Below are positions 46,633 to 57,957 of a stretch of DNA of 64,000 nt, piece after piece. The stretch spans positions 44,378,005-44,442,004 of the forward strand of contig NC_042963.1 in assembly GCF_901001165.1 (NCBI RefSeq), given 5' to 3'. This DNA comes from Salmo trutta (lineage: Eukaryota; Chordata; Actinopteri; Salmoniformes; Salmonidae). Every line of letters starts with the position of its first letter. The stretch's first letter is position 1. A program made the translations under genes and the position numbers. The notes beneath the pieces are model-generated. The model was not told the origin of the DNA, did not search any database, and saw only the letters and a list, made by a program, of their open reading frames with translations.

Positions 46633-47066
46633 TGTCACGTCCTGACCAGTAAAGGGGTTATTTGTTATTGTAGTTTGGTCAGGACGTTTGGTCAGGACGT
46701 GGTTCGGGGTTTGTTGGTATATGTGTTTATGTAGAGGGGTGTTTGTTTAGAGTATTCCGGGGTTTTTGATTATGTTCTATGTTTGTATTTCTATGCTCTA
46801 TCTATGTTGTGTATTTCTTTGTGTTGGCCTGGTATGGCTCTCAATCAGGAACAGCGGTACATCGTTGTTGCTGATTGGGAGTCATACTTAGGTAGCCCTG
46901 TTTTCACCTGTCCTTTGTGGGAAGTTGTTGTTGCATTGCTGTGTTTAGCCTGTAATACTGTGTGTTTGTTCGTTTTCTTGTTTTGTTTCATTAAGTGTTC
47001 TAATAAAAGTTAATATGAGCACTCAACCCGCTGCGCCTTGGTCCACTATATATGACGAATGTTACA
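46633..47066 (+). repeat. Right LTR of element 2 (434 bp)
   Basis: TGTCACGTCCTGACC...GAATGTTACA. Near its 5' end GGTCAGGACGTTT is duplicated in tandem and ~30 bp present in the left LTR are missing. The hairpin is at 46833-46886. Confidence 0.92.
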
Positions 47067-47071
47067 CATAT

Positions 47072-47216
47072 AAGTGATTTAGCTCGTCTGGTAGGCTTGT
47101 GTCACTGGGCAGCTCACGACTGTGCTTCCCTTTGTAGTCTGTAATAGTTTGCAGGCCCGGCCACATCCGACGAGCGTCGGAGCCGGTGTAGTACGATTCA
47201 ATCTTAGTCCTGTATT
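47072..47216 (-). mobile_element. Rex1 LINE, remaining 5' side after LTR insertion
   Basis: Reverse complement reads TACAGGACTAAGATTGAATC...GCACAGTCGTGAGCTGCCC...CACTTATATG, the Rex1 linker region upstream of the piece at 43290-44702. It begins at about 47216 by 5' truncation and directly abuts the 3' end of the next LINE. Confidence 0.87.
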
Positions 47217-50115
47217 GTATATAATAAGCCCTTTTACATCAGCAGATGTCACAAAGTGCTTTACAGAAACCCATCCTAAACCTTCAAATGGCAAGCAATG
47301 CAGATGTAGAAGCAGTGTGGCTAGGAAGACACCTAGAGAGGAACCAGGCTCTGAGGGGTGACCAGTCCTCTTCTGGCTGTGCTGGTTAGAGAGGAACTAG
47401 GCTCTGAGGGGTGGCCAGTCCTCTTCTGGCTGTGCTGGGTGGAGATTATAAGAGTACATTGCAATTTAAGGCCAGATTGTTCTTCAAGATGTTCAAACGT
47501 TCATAGATGACCAGCAGGGTCAAATAATAATCAGTGGTTGTAGAGGGTGCAATAGGTCAGTACCTCAGGGTTAAATGTCTGTTGGCTTTTCATAGTTGAG
47601 GTCGAAACAGCAGGTGCGGGACAAGGCAGCACATCTGGTGCTGGTCCGGGTTCCCTAGCGGCAGGCAGAACAGTTGAAACTGGAGTAGCAGTATGACCAG
47701 GTGGACTGGGGACAGCCAGGAGTCATCAGGCCAGGTAGTCCTGAGGCATGATCCTAGGGCTCAGGTCCTCCGGGAGGGGAGGAAGAGAGGCAGAGAGAGA
47801 GAATAAGAGGGAGCATACTTCAATTCACACAGGACAGCAGAGAAGACAGGAGAATTACACCAAATATAACAGACTGACACTATCCCCCCGGCACATGGAA
47901 TATTGCAGCATAGATACTGAAGACTGAGACAGGGGTAGGTCAGGGGACACTGTGGCCCCGTCCGATGATACCTCTAGACAGGGCCAACCAGGCAGGATAT
48001 AACCACACCCACTTTGCCAAAGCACAGCCCCCACACCACTAGAGTGATATCAATAGACCACCAACTTACTACCCTGAGACAAGGCTGAGTATAATAGGTA
48101 TAATAGGATAAGAGTATAATAGGGTTTATATAAGAGTATAATAGAGTCAGAGGCAGAGAATCCCAGTGGTGAGAAGGGAGCCGGCCAGGCCGTTCACCTT
48201 CGCACACCTGGGCCAGACTACAGTACACTCAATCATTGGACCTACTGAAGAGATGAGTTTTCAGTAACAACTTAAAGGTCAAGACCAAGTCTGCGTCTCT
48301 CACATAGGTAGGCAGGCCATTCCACAAAAATGGTTTGCTTAGAAATTCTAGACACAATATAAGGAGGCCTGCGTCTTGTGACCGTAGCGTACGTGTAGGT
48401 ATGTACGACAGGACCCAATCGGAGAGATAGGTAGGCGCAAGCCCATGTAATGCTTTGTAGGTTAGCATTAAAACCTTGAAATCAGCTCTAGCCTTAACAG
48501 GAAGCCAATGTAGAGAGGCTAGCACTGGGTAATATGATCAAATTTTTGGGTTCTAGTCAGGATACTAGCAGCCGTGTTTAGCACTTTAGCACTAACTGAA
48601 GTTAGTTTTATTTGAGACGACTGTACAACCATCAAGATCAATTGTCAGATCCAACAGCAGATCTCTTTGTTTCTTGGGACATAGAACTAGCATCTCTGTT
48701 TTGTCCGAGTTTAAAAGTAAAACATTTGCCGCCATTCCACTTCCTTATGTCTGAAACACAGGCTTCCAGTGTAGGCAATTTTGGGGCTTCACCATGTTTC
48801 ATCAAAATGTACAGCTGTGTGTCATCTGCATAGCTGTAAAAGTTGTTAGAGGTATAATATATAGTGAAAAGAATAGTGTTAAGTAAAACGGAACATTGAG
48901 GAACGCCAAAACTTAAAACTGATTTGTCAGAGGATAAACCATCCACAGAGACTAACTGATATCTTGCTAACAGGTAAGATCTAAACCAGGCACGAGCTTG
49001 TCAGTGTAGCCCAATTAGGGATTAAAATCTCTTCAAAAGTACGTGGTGATCGATGGTGTCAAAAGCAGCACTAAGGTCTAGGAGCATGAGGACAGATGCA
49101 GAGCCTTGGTCTGATGCCATAAAAAGGTCCTTTACCACCTTCACAATGTAGGCTCAGTAGTTACGTTGGAATGGGGTCCAGCATGCAGCTTGATGGTTTA
49201 GAGTCCATGACTATTTTCATGAATGTGTCAAGAGATACAGGATTAAAAAATGTGAGTTTCTCCATTGATCCTAGGTCCTAGCAGTTCTATGCAGACTTAC
49301 GACAACTGAGCTTTGGAGAAATACGCAGATTCAAAGAGGTGTGATAGACCAAGGATTATGAGGAATAACATTTAGATCCACAATATTTATTCCATGGGAC
49401 AAAACTAGATCCAGGGTATGACTGTGGCAATGAGTAGGTCCCCATTGAGTCGATGATGGCTCCGAAAGCGTTTTGGAGTGGGTCTGTGGACTTTTCCATG
49501 TGAATATTAAAGTCACCAAAAATATTGACAGGAATGGAAGAGGTTTTCATTCCCGTGAGATTGCTAAGGCTAACACCGCCATGTTTTGTTTTGCTCAACC
49601 TATATCGAAGCGCAGTCATGGTCGATATGGGAATAGCTGAGCTGAGTACACTGACTGTGCTAGTGGCAGACTCCACTAAGCTGGCAGGCTGGCTAACAGC
49701 CTTGAGAAAACTGTCCGGCTGCAGGGACTGTGTGGGGGGATTTATACTACTATCTGTACTTACTGGTGGGACAGACGCTGTTACATCCTTTCCTACACTT
49801 AAATTACACTTGCCTAACGATTGCTTCTGAAGGTGTGCTTGCAACACGGCTATCCTCACCATAAGGCGATAGTTCTCCTGTACAGTGACTGCTATTAGAT
49901 AGCATAGTGTAAATGTTACTACTTAGCTTTTTTAGCTGGTGGAGGTCCTGTAGAACCATGTCCAGAAAAGCATCTGGGGTGAAAAAGTTGAATGAAAAAA
50001 GTCTAGTGAGGAAACAACTAAGACGTTGGTAAATGTATTAAAAGTAAAAAACGAAAATGTTGGCAACAAACAGCACAACAGCACGGGGACAATTCCGGAA
50101 GTTGAAGGCGGCGCA
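47217..50115 (-). mobile_element. L2-like (Maui-type) LINE, minus strand
   Basis: A ~1-kb 3' UTR (47217-48228) contains two CTCTGAGGGGTG(A/G)CCAGTC units. The C-terminal RT region follows at 48229-48525, RT around YADDTQLY at 48638-48946, AAFDTIDH near 49044-49086, an endonuclease piece with FGDFNIHM at 49356-49862, and 5' sequence to about 50115. Deletions between endonuclease and RT shorten it. The 5' boundary is approximate. Confidence 0.82.
48229..49862 (-). pseudogene. L2-like LINE ORF remnants (endonuclease and RT)
   Basis: Minus-strand order: 49862-49356 reads a Ser/Thr-rich stretch, then NIFGDFNIHMEKSTDPLQNA (endonuclease). DNA near 49086-49044 reads LDLSAAFDTIDH (RT). 48946-48638 reads FGVPQCSVLLNTILFTIYY and YADDTQLYILM, with Cys replacing the Gly of PQG. 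48525-48229 reads LHWLPVKARADFKVLMLTYK and PTYLSDWVL, the LINE C-terminal signature. Frames are broken between these blocks. Confidence 0.82.
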
Positions 50116-50384
50116 ATGAGGACAGAACAAATGAAGCTGTCACTGAAACAAGACATTGGCTTTATAGTCTTGAAACTTTGCGGTGCAGTTAGCCCAGCCT
50201 GGGGGATATATAACATACCTACTCATGGTCATTGGAGGTGTGTACAGTAGGCATTAAACGCTTCTATAAACAGTAATATAGTTAAATGCTTTTAACACAT
50301 AATTCAGAACAGAATGTTTAATCGCTTTATACAATGGAGATTACAATGTTGGCCTACCATCTTTTATTTTGTTTAACAATGTGA

Positions 50385-52864
50385 GGGGTGCACTCATGTG
50401 GACTCTATATTAACTGGAAACCACATATCCTGAGGCTGCATTCATTGTAGCTGGGGATTTTAACAAGGCAAATCTGAAAACAAGCCTCTCTAAATTTTAT
50501 CAGCATATCGAATGCGCTACCAGGGCAGAAAAAAATCTGGACCATTGTTACTCTAACTTCCGCGATGCGTACAAAGCCCTGCCCTGCCCTCCTTTCGGAA
50601 AATCTGACCACGACTCCATTTTGTTGCTCCCAGCCTATAGATAGAAAATAAAACAGGAAATGCCCGTGCTCAAGTCTGTTCAACACTGGTCTGCCCAATC
50701 TGATTCCACGCTTCAAGATTGCTTCAATCACGTGGACTGGGATATGTTCCGCATAGCGTCGGACAATAACATTGATGAATACGCTGATTCGGTGAGCGAG
50801 TTTATTAGCAAGTGCATCGGTGATGTTGTACCCACAGCAACAATTAAAACCTTCCCCAACCAGAAACCATGGATTGATGGCAGCATTCGTGCAAAACTGA
50901 AAGTGCGAACCACTGCTTTTAATCAGGGCAAGGCGACCGGAAACATGACCGAATACATACAGTGTAGGTATTCCCTCCGCAAGGCAATCAAATAAGCTAA
51001 GGGTCAGTATAGTGACAAAGTAGAGTCGCAATTCAGCGGCTCAGACACGAGAGGTATGTGGCAGGGTCTACAGTCAATCATGGACTGCAAAAAGAAAACC
51101 AGCCCCGTCGCGGACCACGATGTCCTGCTCCCAGACAAACTAAACAACTTCTTTGCTCGCTTTGAGGACAATACAGTGCCAACGACACGGCCCACTACCA
51201 AAACCTGCGGGCTCTGCTTCACCGCAGCCAACGTGAGTAAAGCATTTAAACGTGTTAACCCTCGTAAGGCTGCCAGCCCAGACGGCATCCCTAGCCACGT
51301 CCTCTATCGCCCCGTAGCACTCACCTCCGTCATCATGAAGTGCTTTGAGAGACTAGTCAAGGATCATATCACCTCCACCCTACCTGACACCCTAGACCCA
51401 CTCGAATTTGCTTACCGCCCCAATAGGTCCACAGACAACGCAATCGCAATCACACTGCACACTGCCCTAACCCATCTGGACAAGAGGAATACTTATGTAA
51501 GAATGCTGTTCATCGACTACAGCTCAGCATTTAACACCATAGTACCCTCCAAACTCGTCATTAAGCTCGAGACCCTGGGTCTCGACCCCGCCCTGTGCAA
51601 CTGAGTCCTGGACTTCCTGACGGGCCACCCCCAGGTGGTGTGGGTAGGAAACAACATCTCCACCCCGCTGATCCTCAACACTGGGGCCCCACAAGGGTGC
51701 GTTCTCAGCCCTCTCCTGTACTCCCTGTTCACCCATGACTGTGTGGCCATGCACGCCTCCAACTCAATCATCAAGTTTGCAGATGACACTACAGTGGTAG
51801 GCTTGATTACCAACAACGACGAGGCGGCCTATGGGGAGGAGGTGAGGGCCCTCGGAGTGTGGTGTCAGGAAAATAACCTCACACTCAACGTCAACAAAAC
51901 AAAGGAGATGATCGTGGACTTCAGGAAACGGCAGAGGGAGCACCCCCCTATCCACATCGACGGGACAGTAGTGGAGAAGGTGGAAAGTTTTAAGTTCCTC
52001 GGCATACACATCACGGACAAACTGAAATGGTCCACCCACACAGACAGCGTGGTGAAGAAGGCGCAACAGCACCTCTTCAACCTCAGGAGGCTGAAGAAAT
52101 TCGGATAACCAAAATCACTCACAAACTTTTACAGATGCACAATCGAGAGCATCCTGTCGGGCTGTATCACCGCCTGGTACGGCAACTGCTCCGCCCACAA
52201 CCGCAAGGCTCTCCAGAGGGTAGTGAGGTCTGCACAATGCATCACCGGGGGCAAACTACCTGCTCTCCAGGACACCGACACCACCTGATGTCACAGGAAG
52301 GCCAAAAAGATCATCAAGGACAACAACCACCCGAGCCACTGCCTGCTCACCCCGTTATCATCCAGAAGGCGAGGTCAGTACAGGTGCATCAAAGCTGGGA
52401 CCGAGAGACTGAAAAACAGCTTCTATCTCAAGGCCATCAGACTGTTAAACAGCCATCACTAACATTGAGTGGCTGCTGCCAACATACTGACTCAATCTCT
52501 TGCCACGTTAATAATTAAAAATTGGATATAATAAATGTATCACTAGTCACTTTAAACTATACCACTTTATATAATGTTTACATACCCTACACTACTCATC
52601 TCATATGTATATACTGTACTCTATACCATCTACTGCATCTTGCCTATGCCGTTCGGCCATCGCTCATCCATATATTTATATGTACATATTCTTATTCATT
52701 CCTTTAGACTTGTGTGTATAAGGTAGTTGTTGTGAAATTGTTAGATTACTTGTTAGATATTACTGCATGGTCGGAACTAGAAGCACAAGCATTTCGCTAC
52801 ACTGGCATTAACATCTGCTAACCATGCGTTTGTGACAAATACAATTTGATTTGATTTGATTTGA
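50385..52864 (+). mobile_element. Rex1-clade LINE (second subfamily) with full 3' end
   Basis: Plus strand, 5'-truncated within the endonuclease (AAFIVAGDFNKANLKTSL), and complete through RT, C-terminus and 3' UTR to the pentamer tail ACAATTTGATTTGATTTGAT (about 52842-52864). Protein wording differs from the other Rex1 copies (for example NPRKAASPDGIPSHVL), so it is a separate subfamily. A deletion after PSHVL joins it directly to YRPVALTSV. Confidence 0.9.
50430..52460 (+). pseudogene. Rex1-clade LINE endonuclease/RT pseudogene
   Basis: Frames in order: GDFNKANLK to PAYR then a stop (about 50640); 50660-50995 (FNHVDWDMFRIASDNN); a stop at 50993; 51056-51604 with early RT, FAYRPNRSTDNAIAI and FIDYSSAFNTIVPS; a stop in place of Trp at 51602; 51635-52108 with GAPQGCVLSPLLYSLF, intact FADDTTVVGL and VESFKFLGIHI; then a stop near 52106 and the C-terminus to RLLNSHH. 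The catalytic FADDT is intact, but at least four stops kill the frame. Confidence 0.88.
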
Positions 52865-53260
52865 ATGAAGTGAGCTCTATCACCTGGAAATTTCTGGACT
52901 CTCACTTCACTGTCTGAAAACGGAGACAGGCAGATTTACCCAGAGGCCAAGTTGTTGAATCCCTTGCTTCTTATTTAGCACAGATGTGTGTGTTTAATTT
53001 CCATGGCAACAATTACGGCCCCTTCTAGCTCAAACGGGTGCAGGGCTATTTTCACAGTACACAGCTATAATAACACAGTGTCTCGGAAACAAATGACAAC
53101 CGTCAATCAGAGCCTGTTAGGGGCGGAAAGGCATTTGGTCACTTATGAGGCTCCATGAGACTGGCTCAGGCAACCACAACACAAGTATGTATAATTCACC
53201 TACTTTCCACTCACCCTCCTCATTGCTTTGCTCTATCAAGGAAACAGGATTTTGTGGAAC
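52865..53260. other. No gene recognised
   Basis: Unique-looking DNA after the Rex1 tail, leading into the 24-bp minisatellite. Confidence 0.45.
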
Positions 53261-53500
53261 AAACTGTAGCGCTTCAGGACTATCAAACTGTAGCGCTTCA
53301 GGACTATCAAACTGTAGCGCTTCAGGACTATCAAACTGTAGCGCTTCAGGACTATCAAACTGTAGCACTTCAGGACTTTCAAACTGTAGCACTTCAGGAC
53401 TATCAAACTGTAGCGCTTCAGGACTATCAAACTGTAGCGCTTCAGGACTATCAAACTGTAGCGCTTCAGGACTATCAAACCGTAGCGCTTCATGACTATC
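53261..53500. repeat. 24-bp minisatellite, 10 units
   Basis: The unit AAACTGTAGCGCTTCAGGAC plus TATC starts at 53261, and the tenth starts at 53477, with no indels. Variants are GCACTTC in two units, TTTC for TATC in one, and CGTAGC/CATGAC in the last. Because 24 is a multiple of three, frames on both strands stay open (QDYQTVAL repeats on plus, DSPEALQF on minus). I take these as by-products. Confidence 0.96.
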
Positions 53501-53779
53501 AAACTGTGAAGCCAGTGACCTGGATCCTTTCACATGGATCTCTCAGACTCTCTCTCTCTCTCCCGGTTTGAAAACAGAAACCTGCAAAGTGAAACTGGCT
53601 GCTAAACAGCGCTCGAAATGTATGGTTCATGCCTGTCAATCAAGTGAAAATATTACATGACATTGAAAATAACTAAATAAGAAAAACAAAATTGAATAAA
53701 TTGTAATTCGAATTCCCTTCACCATGTCAGTTTCAAATGAGCATGTTACTACTCATTATCAGGCTAAATTGCAGCCTTC
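53501..53779. other. No gene recognised
   Basis: Short spacer between the minisatellite and a solo LTR; a CT-rich run lies at 53551-53562. Confidence 0.4.
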
Positions 53780-54169
53780 TGTCATGTCCTGACCATAGAA
53801 AGCTGTTATTTTCTATGGTAGAGTAGGTCAGGGCATGACAGGTTTTTTTTCTAGTTTAGATTTTCTATGTTGTTATGTTCTAGTTTTTGTATTTCTATGT
53901 TGGGCTTTTTTGGGATGATCTCCAATTAGAGGCAGCTGGTCATCGTTGTCTCTAATTGGAGATCATACTTAAGTAGTTGCTTTTCCCACCTGGGTTTGTG
54001 GGAGATTGTTTTTGAGTAGTGTATGTTGTAACGCTTCGTCATGGTTTGTTGTTTTGCTATTTCAGTTTATTTGTAGGTATTACATAGTTTCACAGTTTAA
54101 TAAAGAAAATGTGGAACGATACACACGCTGCGCTTTGGTCCGCTCCTTCATCCTACGACATCCGTGACA
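53780..54169 (+). mobile_element. Solo LTR, TSD CCTTC
   Basis: 390 bp, TGTCATGTCCTGACC...CATCCGTGACA, with perfect duplication CCTTC at 53775-53779 and 54170-54174. It is closest to the LTRs of element 1 and the split LTR at 22033/24600. The central hairpin (53914-53967) has perfect 17-bp arms, and a 5'-end hairpin pairs 53780-53794 with 53826-53840. Confidence 0.94.
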
Positions 54170-54174
54170 CCTTC

Positions 54175-55364
54175 TAAAAACATACACCATTACCTGGCTG
54201 GCAGGGACTTAAGTGAGAGAGTGAAACAGTTTATCAGATTTATGCCCACAATTCCAAAAAGGGGTGAGCGCCAGAGCCTTCAGCCTACTCCACCTCACCC
54301 TCATAGGCTGTTTTCTACCTATTGACAGGCTATCACACTCGGCAACAACCTGACCCTGCAAGGTGACACCATACTAGAGAGATGCATCAAGTCCATGAGC
54401 TGAGACTAAATGACAGTAATGAGGGCATCGTTTCACACTCACCTCACCAGTTGACATACAGTGATACACACTATGCCCTGTTCACACACTACCTCCATAG
54501 CAAACCATGCTTGCTGTACACAGCACTTCTCCAGACTTCTACACTCAGGACAAACATCATTCTCAGATCGCTTAGCCCACGCATGGGTAATCTGTGGAAA
54601 TTATAATAAAAACTAAGAAGGAAATCAAATAAACAGATTTGTTTTGCTTCAGTCTGAAAACAAAGAAAAACAAGTTTGATGAATCATCCCTTCCTTGTTG
54701 TATTCCTTATCTAAACTACAACCCACTCTGAAATGACTGACTGTGTGCAGTATAAGGATCATGAGATAGGCTTGAAAGAAAGAGGAAATACAATGATGGA
54801 GACTGAAGAGAGAGATACATTTCTGGCCCACACATGCACAGAAAAAAGAAATCGACACAGTCAGTCTTGCGTAGAATTGCTCTAAAACTAAGAAGGATTA
54901 GGCCTACTCACAGGTTGTTCAGTGAGGCACACAAGACAAAACGATCAGTTAAGTAAAGGCAGGAACTAAGAACTTTGCAACATTATGCAATCTGATTGTG
55001 ATGGCTAAACTTCAGTGAGTTAAATTGCCTCACAATGTTCATCTGCATATAATCAGTTCTACAGTATGTCTGGTTTATGCAACCAAAACACAATCTCTCC
55101 CTCTCTCTCTCTCTCTCTCTCAGGAGTGATGCGAACCAAAAATAAAAACACATGCAACGTGTTCTTTTGAGTTCAGGGAGACTGAGAAGAGAGAAAGAAC
55201 ATAAATGAAACCTGTCTGTTATTCAGAAAAACAGAACAAAAAACAGTGTAAAACTTTCCTAAAGTTGGCATTGGATTGGATTTTGAGGGGGGAAATATTT
55301 TCGAAGTCCTTTGAGAGGCAGAAAAGCTGGTAGCATGATGAGTCAGGCAGAGATCTACAGAATG
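54175..55364. other. No gene recognised
   Basis: Intergenic DNA with a short CT microsatellite at about 55095-55121. ORFs of 69-74 codons show no recognised domain. Confidence 0.45.
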
Positions 55365-55366
55365 TA

Positions 55367-56007
55367 CAGTGAGGTCTGAAGTTATTGGCACATGAGCAAA
55401 AAATACAATAAAATGAATAATACAATACTGAGCTATATTGTATGCTCAGAAAAATTTGAAACTACATTATTTTATACTAATACAATTGTTTCTGAGAAAT
55501 AGATTTTGTTTAAGTAATATGTTTTTCTCTCAAAAATATTGGGGTCAGAATATTGTCACTCTGTTATCAATACCTTTCAATTTCTCACCTTGCAAGGATA
55601 ATGACACTGAGAAAAATAGCCCAATAGCATCAAAGATCCACCACCATTTTTTACAGTAGGTAAAGGGTTATTTTCACGCTTATGCATCCTTATTTTGATG
55701 CCAAGCCCACCACTGGTGTCCGTGGCCAAAGAGGTGTCTCATGTCATCCAACAAATATAAATGTCTGGAGTTTGTTTAACGGCACTGGCACTTGGATTGG
55801 AACTCATAAAATGGTCAGATGACATTAAAATATATATTGAAAACAGGGGTGACAAAAATATTTTTCTCTGAGCAATCGTATTAATATAAAATTATATAAT
55901 TTTCCACCAAAAATGTGCTTACAGTATAGCTCAGTATTTGTATGATTTATTTTCTAGTCATTTTTTATCATCTTCATCAGGGGTGCCAATCTTTTCAGAC
56001 CCCAATG
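55367..56007. mobile_element. Tc1-derived MITE, 641 bp, long inverted repeats
   Basis: Left end CAGTGAGGTCTGAAGTTATTGG. The right end, reverse-complemented, reads CATTGGGGTCTGAAAAGATTGG. TA lies at 55365-55366 and 56008-56009. Inverted similarity extends imperfectly over ~150 bp (for instance TACTGAGCTATA on the left and TATAGCTCAGTA on the right). No transposase remains. A truncated end of the same family lies at 63235-63298. Confidence 0.82.
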
Positions 56008-56009
56008 TA

Positions 56010-57164
56010 TGTATATACACCTGTGTGTGGGCGAGAGAAAAAATGGGAACCAAAGTTTGCAGATAGGTAATTGTGGTGGGGATTTTATCCATGCAGCCAC
56101 TATAATAGGTCTACAAAATAATCTTCCTTTGAAGGCCACACTGTCAAGTCTGTTTAACTTATGAAGGATTTGTTGGTGACTGATAGAAAACTATCACGGA
56201 AAACTGTAACGAGTTCCAATAATACGCAGAGATGACAAGAATCTAATTTTGATTAAACGCTGCCAGTCCATTTGGATGATGGTTTTCTTGGCAAAGAATA
56301 TGACATCATTATTCCCTGACTTCTGGAGCGGAGACAGTGCCCTGCATAAATCTGTATTACCTGGGATTTTACTTTAAAGTACTTGAGGGTTCAACTGCTT
56401 AAATTAATATTACATTCACATTTAGTTTCTCGTAACAAGCATTTTCGTAAGAGTGATGAATTACTGACATTGTTTAAATGTCACTCGGAGAACAGAGGCA
56501 GTGTTAACTTTGCTGCAACATTTCGTGCTGGATTTGTGTACAATTAAACAATAGTTATGACTCAATCCGGTTATATAATTCATGTACAATCATAGAGTAA
56601 ATTCAATGGAACTGATTGTGTTTGATTTCATAGAATATACTGCAATATCTCTGAATCATCCTAAAATCGAAACACTATTGTGATGAATGTCATATTACAA
56701 ATGATGCCAGATGTTGATACAGGACCATACATCATACAGGCCCATAGACTAATCACAACATCTTTCAGACCTTCTGCCCACAGCTCTATGGCTTAGACTG
56801 GGCTAGCTGATGCTTCTCAAAGAGACTCTGAGGAGGTATCGGCCAAATCTCAAATATGCTGTAATCAGTGTCTGCCACTCTTCACCTGTGACCACATGGT
56901 TTATGTTTCATCCCACTTCTAAATGTTATCTGTCAGAGGGTGTAAATCGATTGTTTTATTTTAGATTGAAGCGTTGACCTTTCCAAACCTTCAGCGATAG
57001 TGATTTCAGATAAGTCGTGCAAGGTATAAGAATGTTATCGCTAACTCCAGACCCATATTGGATGTTTTAGTCCTCGTCTACAGACTTGTGCAAATGCGAC
57101 CCTGGCAAGACATTCAGGGGACTTACAATGAAAGTTATTTTATTCTCTGTTAGTGTTGGAGAAA
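56010..57164. other. No gene recognised
   Basis: Largely unique AT-rich DNA without coding or repeat signature that I can identify. Confidence 0.45.
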
Positions 57165-57166
57165 GG

Positions 57167-57775
57167 ACAGGCCAGCTCCAGTATTAGTCTTTACAGACAG
57201 TACAAATAAAACAGGCCAGCTCCAGCATTAGATTGGCAGACAGTACAAATAAAACAGACGAGCTCCAGCATTAGATTGGCAGACAGGACAAATCAAACTG
57301 GCCAGCTCTAGCATTAGTCTTGGCAGACAGGACAAATCAAGCAGACCAGCTCCAGCATTAGTCTTGGCAGACATGACAAATCAAAATGGCCAGCTCCAGC
57401 ATTAGTCTTGGAAGACAGGACAAATTAAACTGGCTAGCTCCAGCATTAGTCTTGGCAGACATGACAAATCAAAATGGCCAGCTCCAGCATTAGTCTTGGA
57501 AGACAGGACAAATTAAACTGGCTAGCTCCAGCATTAGTCTTGGCAGACATGACAAATCAAAATGGCCAGCTCCAGCATTAGTTTTGGAAGACAGGACAAA
57601 TCAAACTGTCCAGCTCCAGCATTAGTCTTGGAAGACAGGACAAATCAAGCAGACCAGCTCCAGCATTAGTTTTGGAAGACAGGACAAATCAAACTGTCCA
57701 GCTCCAGCATTAGTCTTGGCAGACAGGTGAAATCAAACTGGCTAGCTCCAAAATGAGTCTTGGCAGACAGGACAA
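57167..57775. repeat. 43-44-bp minisatellite with 88-bp higher-order unit
   Basis: About 14 units of GGCCAGCTCCAGCATTAGTC plus TTGGCAGACAGGACAAATCAAACT. Unit length varies by 1-2 bases. A two-unit block (GACATGACAAATCAAAATGG...GACAGGACAAATTAAACTGG) recurs at about 57371 and 57459, so expansion involved unit pairs. Confidence 0.93.
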
Positions 57776-57798
57776 GCACAACTACCAGAAGCTAAGTC

Positions 57799-57957
57799 CT
57801 GGGCAGCAGTTAGCCTAGCGGTTAAGAGTGTTAGGCCAGTCACTGAAAGGTTGCTGGTTCAAATCCCTGAGCTGACTAAGTGAAAAATCTCTCAATGTGC
57901 CTTTGAGCAAGGCACTCCTGTTAGTTGCTCTGGATAAGAGTGTCTGCTAAATTACTA
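57799..57957 (+). mobile_element. tRNA-derived SINE with L2-type tail
   Basis: A box TAGCCTAGCGG and B box GGTTCAAATCC match pol III promoter consensus. The 3' end GCTCTGGATAAGAGTGTCTGCTAAAT is shared with the LINE end at 24255-24283 and the SINE at 60152. The head differs from the SINEs at 20168 and 39500. Confidence 0.85.

Larger units (their letters stand above)
44703..47066 (+). mobile_element. Non-autonomous LTR retrotransposon 2, TSD CATAT
   Basis: Left LTR 44703-45146, interior 45147-46632, right LTR 46633-47066. Perfect 5-bp duplication CATAT at 44698-44702 and 47067-47071, inside a Rex1. The two LTRs differ by only a few substitutions over the ~350 aligned bases (about 44800-45146 against 46720-47066) plus an indel near the start, so the insertion looks young. 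A GAGGGGGGGTAC tract precedes the right LTR. No pol motifs are visible. Confidence 0.93.

Noticed and set aside
50405..51031. 208-codon minus-strand ORF
   Set aside because: It is the antisense of a Rex1 endonuclease/linker region with recognisable plus-strand motifs.
51635..52108. Possibly active Rex1 because FADDT is intact
   Set aside because: At least four stop codons lie elsewhere in the ORF, the 5' end is missing and a block of RT is deleted after PSHVL.
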